From contig JAGOUM010000001.1 in the NCBI GenBank assembly GCA_018061265.1, forward strand, positions 80,148 through 144,147: a DNA stretch of 64,000 nt, read 5' to 3'. The stretch comes from Rhodoferax sp. GTDB lineage: Bacteria; Pseudomonadota; Gammaproteobacteria; Burkholderiales; Burkholderiaceae_C. Shown here one piece after another: positions 16,943 to 26,096 of the stretch; within the stretch, counting starts at the first letter, position 1, and each line of letters starts with the position of its first letter. Both the position numbers and the translations under genes were made by a program. Under the pieces are notes generated by a model. That model had not been told where the DNA came from, made no database searches, and saw only the letters and a program-made list of their open reading frames with translations.

Positions 16943-17241
16943 GCGCGGCTCCCCTGGCTGGTCGTCTGCACCTGTGCTGACCCGCAAAGCTTTGTCTGTG
17001 CCAGAAAACGCGCCGCTTGTGAGGCGCTAGTGGCCACCGACGTCGCCAGGGTTCGCTGGATATCCGACTCATCGTCTGGCGCTGCGGTCTGGCTGCACCT
17101 GCCGCCGCAGCCCGTCACAGCGACGGTAGTGACCAAAGTGCCGAGCCCATTAACGCGCGGCGAATCTGCAAAAACTGCTAGTGCTGGTGCTGGTGCGCGG
17201 GCCCGAGCTTGCTCTGGGCTGGGTTCACAAAGTGCTTGCAT
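16939..17241 (-). CDS. small hypothetical ORF coupled to the DUF1800 gene
   Basis: A 100-residue frame with a strong ribosome binding site (GGAGA six bases before the ATG) and a stop that overlaps the DUF1800 start as ATGA. Both points favour real translation. The product is rich in Ala, Thr, Ser and Gln, with a Gly-Cys-Gly-Gly-Arg-Cys motif near the middle and a weakly hydrophobic segment (GLGTLVTTVAVTGCGG), which might be a poor membrane or signal segment. No family is recognised. It may be a leader ORF controlling DUF1800 translation or an unknown partner. Confidence 0.5.
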   Translation of the reverse strand: MQALCEPSPEQARARAPAPALAVFADSPRVNGLGTLVTTVAVTGCGGRCSQTAAPDDESDIQRTLATSVATSASQAARFLAQTKLCGSAQVQTTSQGSRA

Positions 17242-17479
17242 GGTTTTCTCCGGCGGTTGATCGTTAAACCCAACTTCAGCCTTTGACTTACGCTGCCCGA
17301 CTAAAAATCAGGATTTATCGGTGCACCCGTAAGGCATCGCTGCACAACCGGTTTAACCGAGGCAAGCGCACTTCTAACGTTTTGACCAAGGAATCTGCAT
17401 GAATTTCACGTCATGTCCTTCACTCGTCTCGTCCTGCAAGCCAGGCACGACCGGCAGAAGCTACCGCAATAGGACTTTT

Positions 17480-18652
17480 TTATGCCACCCTGTTGCGGCC
17501 CTTTTCCTTCGCTGTGTAGAGCGCACTGTCGGCGACCGAGTACAGATGGTCAAAGTCAAGCTTCTCGGCCGCGGTAGTGCCAGCCACGCCAATGCTGGCA
17601 GTGGTGCGAATCACCTGCCCTTCCCAGGTTGCAGGACTGCGCTCCAGATTGCCCCGCAGCTTCTCCGCCAAACGTCGCGCTGCCTCCATTGATGTATTCG
17701 GCAGCAGAATGATGAACTCCTCACCACCCAGACGTCCGACGAGATCTGTTGCGCGTACGGTGCTATTGGCTACAACGGCAACGTTTCTCAAGACAGCGTC
17801 GCCTGCCGGGTGACCCCATGTGTCATTGACTCGCTTGAAAAAGTCCAAGTCGAGTAAAAGGATGGTGGTGGGCGAACCTTGGCGCTGCGCACGGGCCAAT
17901 TCCTGACGTGTCAACTCGACAAAGGTGCTGCGGTTGTACAAACCGGTAAGCCCGTCAAGACGGGTCAGTCGCTGTAACTCCCGCTGCTTGAACTGCAGTT
18001 CGGCGTTTGCGGTTTCCAGTTGCACCTGCTGCAAACCAATGGTGGTGAACTTGCGCCAGAGAATGAACGACAAGGCCCAGCCCAAACCCACAGCGGTAAA
18101 TCCATTGATACGATTGGAGAGCAGTTGTTGTGCGTTTAGCTGGGTGCTGCCAATGGCCATATAAAAAAACACATACGCCACAACAAACAACCATGCCGAG
18201 GTGACCGGGCGAAGATAAACCACCAGACCAATCGACATGGCACCGATGACAAACGGCGTGATGTTGGGCGTCACCCATTGATCAAAAGTGCTAAAACCAG
18301 TCACAAAAATCAGGGCCAATCCCGCCAACAGCACAGGCAGACTGCGCGCCCACAAGCTATTTACCGCATCACCGACCTGCCGAGCCAGCCACCCCAAAAG
18401 GGCAAAACTGGCTCCCATCAACAAATGGGTCAGAAACAGTCCCAGTTTCCATTGGGTGACAAGCTCGCTGTCCTGTTGCAACAACAGTTCGGCTCCCAAC
18501 CAAATCACAAAGATGAGGTTGAACACTGCCACAAGCGGGGCCACCAGACTGGCCCGCTGCAGATTGGCACGCTGCGCTCCCAGCGCCACCTGGGCGTGTT
18601 CTAGCCGCCACTGTGCGGCGCGGCGTCGGATGTCGGTGATCAGTGCATGCAT
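17480..18652 (-). CDS. membrane-anchored diguanylate cyclase (GGDEF)
   Basis: A 390-residue protein with about six hydrophobic helices in residues 40-200 and a C-terminal GGDEF domain. The active site is GGEEF (VGRLGGEEFIILLP), with the inhibitory I-site RxxD (RATD) five residues before it, so product inhibition by c-di-GMP is predicted. LDLDFFKRVNDTWGHPAGD is intact and there is no EAL domain, so the enzyme should make c-di-GMP from GTP at the membrane. The N-terminal helices resemble a 5TM/7TM-type sensor of unknown ligand. The start at 18652 (MHALITD) is preferred over the longer frame from 18706. Confidence 0.9.
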   Translation of the reverse strand: MHALITDIRRRAAQWRLEHAQVALGAQRANLQRASLVAPLVAVFNLIFVIWLGAELLLQQDSELVTQWKLGLFLTHLLMGASFALLGWLARQVGDAVNSLWARSLPVLLAGLALIFVTGFSTFDQWVTPNITPFVIGAMSIGLVVYLRPVTSAWLFVVAYVFFYMAIGSTQLNAQQLLSNRINGFTAVGLGWALSFILWRKFTTIGLQQVQLETANAELQFKQRELQRLTRLDGLTGLYNRSTFVELTRQELARAQRQGSPTTILLLDLDFFKRVNDTWGHPAGDAVLRNVAVVANSTVRATDLVGRLGGEEFIILLPNTSMEAARRLAEKLRGNLERSPATWEGQVIRTTASIGVAGTTAAEKLDFDHLYSVADSALYTAKEKGRNRVA

Positions 18653-18719
18653 GACTGCCCGACACTGTAGCACCCGACTATGGCAACCCGGATTGACCGG
18701 GTTCAAGCAACTTGGCCGT

Positions 18720-19835
18720 TCAGTTCAGCAAGCTGTCAGCGCTGACGTAGCTATACCCAAGGTCCTGAGCAACCGCCTCATAGGTCACCTGGCCCTGGCA
18801 CACGTTCAGCCCGTTCTTCAAATGGGCATTGTCCTTGAGCGCCTGCTTCCAGCCCTTGTCTGCCAAGGCCACCGCATGACCAATCGTCGCATTGTTCAAG
18901 GCAAAAGTGCTGGTACGTGCCACCGCACCAGGCATATTGGCCACACAGTAGTGCACCACGCCGTCCACAAGATAAGTTGGCTCTGCATGGGTGGTGGCAT
19001 GACTGGTCTCGAAGCAGCCCCCCTGATCAATGGCAACATCCACCACCACGGCACCCTGTTTCATACGTTTGATCATGGCGCGTGTGACCAGCTTGGGTGC
19101 CGCAGCGCCCGGAATCAATACACCGCCAACCACCAGGTCAGCGTCAAGCACTGCGTCTTCAACGGTTTGTGCGTTGGAGAAAACGGTATGAATGCGGTTG
19201 CCGAAGATCAGGTCCAGCTGACGCAGACGGTCAACATTCTTGTCCAGCACACTCACCCGAGCGCCCATTCCAACGGCCATTTGTAGTGCATGTGTGCCAA
19301 CCACACCCGCACCCAGAATCGCCACATGGGCGGCCGGCACGCCAGGTACACCGCCGAGCAATATGCCCATGCCGCCTTTGGACTTCTCAAGATGTGCAGC
19401 ACCGGCCTGAATCGCCATGCGCCCAGCCACCTCACTCATGGGTGCCAACAGCGGCAGGCCGCCGCCTGGGCCAGTGATTGTTTCGTACGCAATACATACC
19501 GCACCTGACTTGACCAAGGCTGCGGTTTGCTCCGGATCCGGCGCCAGGTGCAGATAGGTGTAAAGAATTTGCCCCGGGCGGAGCATGAGGCACTCTTGTG
19601 GCTGGGGTTCTTTGACCTTCACAATCATCTCTGCCTGTGCAAACACACTCGCGGCATCGTTTGCCAGTGTTGCACCTGCGGCAACATAATGTTCATCAAG
19701 CAGACCAATGGACGCGCCCGCACCTCGCTGTACCAAAACTGCATGACCATGATGCGTCAGTTCGCGCACGCTGGCTGGGGTCAGGCCGACGCGGTATTCA
19801 TGGTTCTTGATTTCCTTGGGTAGTCCGATCAGCAT
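18720..19835 (-). CDS. ald: alanine dehydrogenase
   Basis: A 371-residue NAD-dependent L-alanine dehydrogenase, converting L-alanine to pyruvate and ammonia. The N terminus MLIGLPKEIKNHEYRVGL is diagnostic, with substrate-binding HLEKSKGG and a Rossmann segment (VAILGAGVVGTHALQMAVG). The QGGCFETS loop and PGAVARTSTFALNNATI are also conserved. Length equals the family norm. GGAG precedes the ATG. It is transcribed towards the diguanylate cyclase, but the 67-base gap does not establish an operon. Confidence 0.95.
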   Translation of the reverse strand: MLIGLPKEIKNHEYRVGLTPASVRELTHHGHAVLVQRGAGASIGLLDEHYVAAGATLANDAASVFAQAEMIVKVKEPQPQECLMLRPGQILYTYLHLAPDPEQTAALVKSGAVCIAYETITGPGGGLPLLAPMSEVAGRMAIQAGAAHLEKSKGGMGILLGGVPGVPAAHVAILGAGVVGTHALQMAVGMGARVSVLDKNVDRLRQLDLIFGNRIHTVFSNAQTVEDAVLDADLVVGGVLIPGAAAPKLVTRAMIKRMKQGAVVVDVAIDQGGCFETSHATTHAEPTYLVDGVVHYCVANMPGAVARTSTFALNNATIGHAVALADKGWKQALKDNAHLKNGLNVCQGQVTYEAVAQDLGYSYVSADSLLN

Positions 19836-19950
19836 GGTGCACTCCGTGGGTTAGAAAAGCGCGAAGTGTGTGGCAAGTTGGTCGGCAAGGGAACAAAAAT
19901 CAGTGTTTGCAGCGCAGCATTCGGCTGGCTAATGAAACTGCCCAGCGTTT

Positions 19951-20673
19951 CTACGCGGCTCTGCGCAGCAAGCGCACATGCATTGGACGCGTCAGCTCAA
20001 CCCCATGCGGACCCAGGTGCGAGTTGAATTTCACACGAATGACTTCGCGCAATGTTTCGTCGATCTGATGGTTGGCATAGGTCGGTCGCATCATGCGTTG
20101 CTCGAAGGTGTCGAAGTCTGCGAACGACACGGGCATCTCGAATCGGTGCTCATCATCACTTTGCCATTCACCCGCGTGAACACTGCGGTCAAGTGCCTGC
20201 TGTGCAGCGGCCCGAACTACAGCTTCGTCATTAAACAGGCGCATGATTTCGTTCAGTGGGCCGGCAAACACAGGCTCTGACACATACAGCCAGCCTCCGG
20301 GCTTGAGCACCCGGGCCACCTCGCTCAAAGCCTGCGCCATCAGCGGAGTCGGCACATGGTGCAGTGACTTCAACATCAACGCACCATCGAAGTTGCCATT
20401 CGGGAAAGGAATGGCTTGGGCACCCGCATTGACAAATTGCAACCCGGGCACTACGGGTGCTGCCAAATTTTTTGCCAATTGCCGCTCGTCAACCTCAAGA
20501 CATGTCACCTGCGCACCAGGGTAACGAGCCACCAGGGCCGCCGCCATTCTTGCCGCACCACAGCCCAGCTCGATCAGATGCGACCCGGGCAACTGCACCA
20601 AATCGGCCAGCAAACCAAGTTCATCTTCGATCCGAGGAAGTTGCAAGGATGGGGCGTTTGGCGCGTTTGACAT
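19951..20673 (-). CDS. class I SAM-dependent methyltransferase (UbiE/type 11-like)
   Basis: A 240-residue methyltransferase. Motif I LIELGCGAARMAAALV, the acidic end of strand 2 (VTCLEVDERQ), NFDGALMLKSLHHVPTP and the LKPGGWLYVSEPVF motif place it among type 11 methyltransferases. The acceptor is not evident. The ATG at 20673 gives the family-typical length; the frame stays open 93 codons further upstream, but that part does not resemble the family and includes the AT-rich promoter region. Confidence 0.85.
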   Translation of the reverse strand: MSNAPNAPSLQLPRIEDELGLLADLVQLPGSHLIELGCGAARMAAALVARYPGAQVTCLEVDERQLAKNLAAPVVPGLQFVNAGAQAIPFPNGNFDGALMLKSLHHVPTPLMAQALSEVARVLKPGGWLYVSEPVFAGPLNEIMRLFNDEAVVRAAAQQALDRSVHAGEWQSDDEHRFEMPVSFADFDTFEQRMMRPTYANHQIDETLREVIRVKFNSHLGPHGVELTRPMHVRLLRRAA

Positions 20674-20982
20674 GGTTGAAGGTGGCAGCAACGATTGAAG
20701 TGGAACATCGTACAGGTCGAAGGCCACTGTTTCGCAGTCGGGAAGACAATGTCTTTTACAAACTCGTCTATTGAAAAATGTAGATTCATTGCCATTGTCT
20801 ATGAACAGCATCCAATCTATCAATTGGCCAAATCGTCGAATCCGACCTAAAGTCAAGCCTGATGCACCACCACCTATCGATGCCAACTTTGCAGTGGCCA
20901 GCGAGCGCGCCAACCAAACCGTTTCGTTCTGACGATCATACGGATTTGGCACGCTGGCCTGCAGGGTTCTGAGACCTGACCC
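20674..20982. other. 309-base divergent intergenic region
   Basis: Lies between the methyltransferase and the ZIP transporter, so it should hold both promoters. It contains AT-rich patches around 20755-20830 and a 43-codon plus-strand frame from ATG 20801 to TGA 20932 with no recognised product. I see no operator, terminator or RNA gene that can be supported. Confidence 0.4.
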
Positions 20983-21912
20983 ATGAGCACCGCAGTATTC
21001 ACCGACACATCTTGGCTGGCCTCAGCTCGCCAGCATGCCCAGACCCACACGCTGGCTTTTGGCAGCCTAACCCTTGGTGTATTTGCCGTCGTTGTGTTGT
21101 TGGTGCAAAGTCTTTGGTCGATAGTCTCCGGAGATCTGGCAGTCGGCGTGCGTTATGGCTTGATGGGTGGGCTGGCCGGATTTGCAACAACGGCCTTAGG
21201 TGCATTGCCAGCACTGGCGCTGCGCAGCATTCCGCAAAAACTAGAGGACAGCCTGCTTGGCTTTGCCGCCGGCATGATGCTGGCGGCCAGCGCATTTTCT
21301 TTGCTCTTGCCTGGTCTGGCCGCTGCCACCGAGTTGCTGAACAGCAAACCGCTTGGCGCACTGGTGGTAGTGGCGGGTATGGCGCTGGGTGTTCTGTTGA
21401 TGCTGGGACTGGATGAATTCACGCCGCACGAGCACGACACAACCGGCCCCTGCGGTCCGGGGCACGATCGCTGCGCCCGGGTCTGGCTATTTGTATTTGC
21501 CATTGCCTTGCACAACCTGCCAGAGGGTATGGCCATTGGCGTGAGCTTCTCGCAGGGTGACCTGAAGGTTGGGCTTCCTTTGGCCACGGCAATTGCGCTG
21601 CAAGACATTCCTGAAGGTCTGGCCGTGGCGTTGGCTTTGCGAGCGGCCGGTTTTTCACCGGGTTTGTCGGTACTGGTTGCGACGGGGAGCGGGCTGCTGG
21701 AGCCACTCGGGGCACTACTGGGAGTGGGTTTGTCAAGCGGAATGGCATTGGCCTACCCGGTCGGTCTTGGGCTGGCAGCGGGGTCCATGTTGTTTGTGGT
21801 GTCACACGAAGTTATTCCACAAACCCATCGCAACGGTCACCAAACACCTGCAACGCTCGGGCTGATGCTGGGCTTCGCATTGATGATGGTGCTCGACACC
21901 ACGTTGGGATGA
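20983..21912 (+). CDS. ZIP-family divalent metal transporter
   Basis: A 309-residue inner-membrane transporter with eight hydrophobic helices. Helix 4 carries HNLPEGMAIGV and helix 5 carries DIPEGLAVAL, which together form the binuclear metal site of ZIP proteins; in helix 5 Asp replaces the usual His, as in several bacterial ZIPs. The loop before helix 4 has a His/Asp/Cys stretch (HEHDTTGPCGPGHDRC) suited to metal binding. It likely imports zinc or iron and is followed 24 bases later by the iron-storage protein Dps, which suggests a metal-homeostasis pair. Confidence 0.9.
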   Translation: MSTAVFTDTSWLASARQHAQTHTLAFGSLTLGVFAVVVLLVQSLWSIVSGDLAVGVRYGLMGGLAGFATTALGALPALALRSIPQKLEDSLLGFAAGMMLAASAFSLLLPGLAAATELLNSKPLGALVVVAGMALGVLLMLGLDEFTPHEHDTTGPCGPGHDRCARVWLFVFAIALHNLPEGMAIGVSFSQGDLKVGLPLATAIALQDIPEGLAVALALRAAGFSPGLSVLVATGSGLLEPLGALLGVGLSSGMALAYPVGLGLAAGSMLFVVSHEVIPQTHRNGHQTPATLGLMLGFALMMVLDTTLG

Positions 21913-21936
21913 TTTTTTAACTGAAGGAGAAAGACG

Positions 21937-22431
21937 ATGAGCAAGAAAAAGACACCTCTGCCGGGCATGGACATTGGCATTGACGCGAAACAACGCGAGC
22001 AAATTGCAAAGGGTCTTTCGGCCCTGTTGGCAGACAGCTACACGTTGTACCTGATGACGCACAATTTTCACTGGAACGTGACTGGTCCACAGTTCAATAG
22101 CTTGCATCTGATGTTCATGGGCCAGTACACCGAGCAGTGGAACGCGCTGGACATCATTGCCGAACGGATCCGTGCACTCGGGTTCCCGGCGCCGGGTACT
22201 TACAAGGAATACGTCAAGTTGGCGTCCATCAAAGAGGTGGAGGGCGTGCCAAAAGCAACCGAGATGATCCGGCACCTTGTAGCGGCGCAAGAAGCGACAG
22301 CACGCACCGCGCGAAAGCTGTTTCCGGTGGTTGATGCGGCCAACGACCAACCCACTGCCGATGTGTTGACGCAGCGCATTGATATTCACGAAAAAACAGC
22401 CTGGATGCTGCGCAGCCTGCTTGAGAAATAA
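21937..22431 (+). CDS. dps: Dps-family ferroxidase / DNA-protection protein
   Basis: A 164-residue four-helix ferritin-like protein. The intersubunit ferroxidase ligands are visible: His in [11 protein letters not shown] and Asp/Glu in [10 protein letters not shown]. It oxidises ferrous iron with peroxide and stores the product in a dodecamer. The N terminus is lysine-rich ([10 protein letters not shown]), as expected for Dps proteins that bind DNA. AAGGAG precedes the ATG. Lying behind a ZIP transporter and before a ferric ABC operon, it fits an iron-handling neighbourhood. Confidence 0.94.
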   Translation: MSKKKTPLPGMDIGIDAKQREQIAKGLSALLADSYTLYLMTHNFHWNVTGPQFNSLHLMFMGQYTEQWNALDIIAERIRALGFPAPGTYKEYVKLASIKEVEGVPKATEMIRHLVAAQEATARTARKLFPVVDAANDQPTADVLTQRIDIHEKTAWMLRSLLEK

Positions 22432-22619
22432 GCGGATAGCGGTGGAAGCCGAATCAAACCAATCAACCGGTCAATGCCCCGTCATGCACAGCGGTAAAAC
22501 CAACCCGATGGATGCCGAAAAAATCTACCGCGCAGAGATCAGGAAGTTTGACGGGTCGGCCAAAGACCAGCCCAAAGTGTGAAAACATCTTCACGGCTGG
22601 CCTTGACACTACGCCACGC

Positions 22620-23130
22620 AGGCCGGCCCACCAAATCGACAGGGGTACTGCCCACAAGTTCTCAGCAAAAGGCACCACCTCACGCCCGCAATAGCGCACG
22701 ATGCAGTGCTGAAAAACATCCCTCTCGGTCTTCAGAAAATGACGCATCCCTTTTGAGGTTTTTGCCATCCACCGTGGCGCTGGCTTTGTCTTCAGTGCCG
22801 GTGATCTTACCCAGCCGGTTCTCCAAAATGAAATCAACCTCGATATTGGTTTACGTGCGGAAATGCCAGAATGAGAGGCGCGCCTCAGAGAACGCCAAGC
22901 CCTTAAGTGTGCTTTACGCGATGGCGGCCGCGCGCGACAACTCGGCACACAACAACGGTCACAGCGACAACGCTTCCATGCGCCCGGCCAGCGAATCCGC
23001 CATGCCAAGCAGCAGCACATTGGCCGATCCGGTCAACAGATCGTTGTTGGGTCGCGATACAGGCCAGGGGTTTGCCGATCGCCAGTGCCCTCGTACTCAT
23101 GGTGCTTGGCTTTGAAGGAGCGTTGAGTCG
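22620..23130 (-). pseudogene. decayed AAA/DUF4143 ATP-binding protein gene
   Basis: Fragments of an ATPase with a C-terminal DUF4143 domain are spread over different frames. Minus-strand 23045-22970 reads LLTGSANVLLLGMADSLAGR, the hallmark after Walker B; then a stop and a large deletion; then SFWHFRT, a stop, NIEVDFILENRLGKITG and ASATVDGKN in one frame (about 22860-22770); then KGMRHFLKTERD, IVRYCGREVVPFAENLW and AVPLSIWW in another frame (to about 22625). At least one frameshift and two stops interrupt it, so it is not functional. The rest of the 22432-23389 gap holds only short frames (one ends at 22582) and the iron-operon promoter. Confidence 0.75.
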
Positions 23131-23232
23131 CTGTGACCGGCCCGAACTGCTTGACCAGCGCGTTGGTTCAGGTCCAGTGATCGATACCATCGTCTGACTA
23201 TTCATGACGAATCATCCTTCAGTTGAGTCGAC

Positions 23233-23251
23233 AACGATGATAAACATTCTC
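23233..23251 (+). promoter_or_regulatory. candidate Fur box 1 upstream of the iron ABC operon
   Basis: The 19 bases AACGATGATAAACATTCTC match the classical Fur consensus GATAATGATAATCATTATC at 14 positions by hand count. It lies about 140 bases before the ferric-binding protein gene and 15 bases upstream of a second, weaker site. Confidence 0.6.
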
Positions 23252-23265
23252 AATAAAAATTAAAT

Positions 23266-23284
23266 GGCGATGCGAATCATTTTT
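23266..23284 (+). promoter_or_regulatory. candidate Fur box 2 and -10 element
   Basis: GGCGATGCGAATCATTTTT shares the AATCATT half of the Fur consensus (about 11 of 19 positions). A TACAAT hexamer at 23291-23296 just downstream is a plausible -10, so Fur bound here would cover the core promoter and repress the operon when iron is plentiful. Confidence 0.5.
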
Positions 23285-23389
23285 ATTTGCTACAATTTGA
23301 CTCAGGACTGTTGAGACCTTTCTACGCACCGCGCAGGTCTCGGTTAGACCAGTCGATTCAACCCCATCAAAGCGAAAGAACACGAAGCC

Positions 23390-24397
23390 ATGAAACCTCG
23401 CCTTTTATTAACCTGTGCTGCACTTTTGGCCTGTGCAGCAACCGCCATCGCTGAAGAAGTGGTGGTGTACTCCGCTCGGGCAGAGCAACTCATCAAACCG
23501 CTTTTTGACGCCTACACGAAAGAAACTGGCGTACAGGTCAAGTTCATCACCGGCGGTGAAGGTCCACTGATGGAGCGGCTGAAGGCCGAAGGCCAGAACA
23601 GCCCAGCCGACATTCTGCTGACGGTCGACGCCGGCAACCTTTGGCAGGCCGGACAGCAGGAGTTGCTGCGCCCAATCACATCCAAGACCCTGCAAGAGAA
23701 CGTTCCTGCGCACCTGCGCGATCCCGGCAACGCGTGGTTCGGGCTATCGGTGCGTGCACGTACTCTGGTTTACAACAACAGCAAGCTCAAGTCCTCCGAT
23801 CTATCAACGTACGAGGATCTGGCCGACCCTAAATGGAAAGGTCGCCTGTGTCTGCGAACATCCAAGAAGGTGTACAACCAGAGTCTGGTGGCGATGATGA
23901 TCACCGAGCACGGCGAGCCAAAAACCGAAGAAATCGTCAAGGGCTGGGTCAACAACCTGGCAACGGCACCATTCCCCGACGACACCAAGGCCATGGAAGC
24001 CGTTGCCAACCGCCAGTGCGATGTGACTGTGGTCAACACCTACTACTTTGGCCGGTTGATGGAGAAAAATCCCAAACTGCCACTGTCGATCTTCTGGCCC
24101 AATCAAAACCTCAGCGGCAAAGACGCGGGTGTCCATGTGAATGTATCCGGTGCTGGTTTGACGCGGCACGCCAAGAACCCTGATGGCGCTCAAAAGCTGA
24201 TCGAGTGGCTTTCATCGGAGCGCGCCCAGAACCTTTATGCCGACAGCAATATGGAATACCCGGTCAACCCGCGCGTCAAACCTGATCCGCTGGTGGCTGC
24301 CTGGGGACCATTCAAGCCCAACCAGATCAACGTCAAAGATGCTGGAAGCCTGCAAGCCCAGGCCGTCAAGCTGATGGACCGAGCCGGGTACAAATAA
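23390..24397 (+). CDS. ferric iron ABC transporter, periplasmic binding protein
   Basis: A 335-residue FbpA/FutA-type protein. The signal peptide is residues 1-21 (cleaved after AIA), then the diagnostic [18 protein letters not shown]. Iron-contact regions include the YSAR tyrosine near the start and the paired tyrosines in [31 protein letters not shown] closes the C-terminal lobe. It captures ferric ion in the periplasm and delivers it to the permease and ATPase encoded directly downstream. Two candidate Fur boxes precede it, so iron repression is expected. Confidence 0.93.
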   Translation: MKPRLLLTCAALLACAATAIAEEVVVYSARAEQLIKPLFDAYTKETGVQVKFITGGEGPLMERLKAEGQNSPADILLTVDAGNLWQAGQQELLRPITSKTLQENVPAHLRDPGNAWFGLSVRARTLVYNNSKLKSSDLSTYEDLADPKWKGRLCLRTSKKVYNQSLVAMMITEHGEPKTEEIVKGWVNNLATAPFPDDTKAMEAVANRQCDVTVVNTYYFGRLMEKNPKLPLSIFWPNQNLSGKDAGVHVNVSGAGLTRHAKNPDGAQKLIEWLSSERAQNLYADSNMEYPVNPRVKPDPLVAAWGPFKPNQINVKDAGSLQAQAVKLMDRAGYK

Positions 24398-24413
24398 ATA
24401 GAATCGCGCCACT

Positions 24414-26096
24414 TTGCCCGCCCAAGACCTTCAACCTGCCAGCTTGACTGGCCGTGGCCACACCGTCGGGCTGCGGCTTGACGGCTGGCGCGCGTTTGCC
24501 TGGGTGATTGCCGCACTGGTAATGGTGCCAGTGGCCGTCAGCTTCTCGTCCTTCGGGCAAATCGATCGCAGCACGCTGGCCCATCTGGCCGAATTTGTTT
24601 TGCCCGAGCTGCTGATCAACACGTTCTGGCTGCTTCTGGGCGTCGGTCTGGGGGTCAGCGTATTGGGGGTGTCGCTGGCCTGGCTGGTGGCGATGTGTGA
24701 GTTCCCGGGCCGACGTGTACTGGAATGGGCCTTGTTATTGCCGCTGGCCCTGCCCGCCTATGTGACCGCGTTTGTGGCCATTGATCTGCTGGACTTCAGT
24801 GGCCCGCTGCAGAGCTGGTTGCGCAGCACTTGGGGCCTTACCGGCTTGCCGGAAATCCGGTCCCGCTCTGGCGTGATTGTGGTTATGTCACTGGCGCTGT
24901 ATCCCTATGTGTACCTCATCACCAAAAACGCGTTTGCCACGCAAGGTGTGATGGCACTTGAGGCCGCCCAATCGCTGGGCCTGTCGCGCTGGCGTGGGTT
25001 TTTCCGCGTGGCCTTGCCAATGGCACGGCCTTGGATTGCCGCCGGGCTAATGCTGGCGATGATGGAAACCCTGGCCGACTTTGGTACTGTGGCAACTTTT
25101 AACTACGACACCTTTACTACCGCCATCTACAAGGCTTGGTACAGCCTGTTCTCATTGCCGGCTGCGGCACAACTTGCCAGCGTGCTGATCGTATTTGTGC
25201 TGATTGTGGTGATCCTGGAGCAAGGATCTCGCGCGCAAATGCGTTTTGCAGCAGTTGGGCGTGGTGCAGCTTCAAGGCGCATCACACTCACCGGCAGTCA
25301 GCGCTGGCTGGCCATGGGGTACTGCACTACGGTGTTGCTGATTGGCTTTGTGGTGCCCGTCACACAACTGGCGCTTTGGACCTGGGAAACCGCGGCACGC
25401 GACTTGGACTCCCGTTATGTGTCTTTTGTGCTTCATTCACTTTATTTGTCGTTGTTAGGTGCTACTCTAGTGGTAGCGATTGCGATGCTGCTGGCCTATG
25501 CCGGCAGGCTACGACCAGGGGTTGGCATGGTCTGGACGCAGCGCGTGGCCACCCTGGGTTATGCTTTTCCGGGGGCAGTGCTGGCCGTGGGCCTGTTCAT
25601 CCCGGTGGCAGCACTGGACAACACCTTGATCACACTTGGGCATGACCTGTTCGGATTCTCAGGCACTGAAATACTCAAAGGGACCCTGCTGGTAATGCTG
25701 CTGGCCTACCTGGTGCGTTTTCTGGCCGTGGGTTTTGGCCCAATAGACAGTGGGCTACAACGCATCACGCGCAATGTGGACGAGGCTGCCCGCAGTCTTG
25801 GCACAGGTGGCTGGCGCTTACTGACCCGAGTGCATCTGCCAATGCTGCGCGCCAGCCTGACCACCGCTGCCGCCCTGACCTTTGTCGACATCATGAAAGA
25901 AATGCCCATCACACTGATGACCCGCCCATTTGGCTGGGACACACTGGCGGTTCGGGTGTTTGAGATGACCTCGGAAGGCGAGTGGGCACGTGCTGCATTG
26001 CCTTCTCTGGCGATTGTGCTGACCGGTATCATTCCCATCCTATTGTTGTCATGGCGTGACGGGCAGCGCAGCACTCCGGAAAAAATGCATGGATGA
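24414..26096 (+). CDS. ferric iron ABC transporter, fused permease
   Basis: A 560-residue permease with about twelve hydrophobic helices made of two fused permease domains, as in FbpB. Each half carries an EAA-type loop for ATPase docking (EAAQSLGLSRWRGFFRVALP and EAARSLGTGGWRLLTRVHLP). No ATG lies near the N terminus, so the start is a TTG at 24414 or possibly a TTG at 24444; neither has a strong ribosome binding site. The gene begins 16 bases after the binding protein and its stop overlaps the ATPase start, giving one operon. Confidence 0.92.
   Translation: MPAQDLQPASLTGRGHTVGLRLDGWRAFAWVIAALVMVPVAVSFSSFGQIDRSTLAHLAEFVLPELLINTFWLLLGVGLGVSVLGVSLAWLVAMCEFPGRRVLEWALLLPLALPAYVTAFVAIDLLDFSGPLQSWLRSTWGLTGLPEIRSRSGVIVVMSLALYPYVYLITKNAFATQGVMALEAAQSLGLSRWRGFFRVALPMARPWIAAGLMLAMMETLADFGTVATFNYDTFTTAIYKAWYSLFSLPAAAQLASVLIVFVLIVVILEQGSRAQMRFAAVGRGAASRRITLTGSQRWLAMGYCTTVLLIGFVVPVTQLALWTWETAARDLDSRYVSFVLHSLYLSLLGATLVVAIAMLLAYAGRLRPGVGMVWTQRVATLGYAFPGAVLAVGLFIPVAALDNTLITLGHDLFGFSGTEILKGTLLVMLLAYLVRFLAVGFGPIDSGLQRITRNVDEAARSLGTGGWRLLTRVHLPMLRASLTTAAALTFVDIMKEMPITLMTRPFGWDTLAVRVFEMTSEGEWARAALPSLAIVLTGIIPILLLSWRDGQRSTPEKMHG

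Noticed and set aside
20801-20932. 43-codon plus-strand frame upstream of the ZIP gene
   Set aside because: No ribosome binding site, no family resemblance and it lies across the expected divergent promoters.
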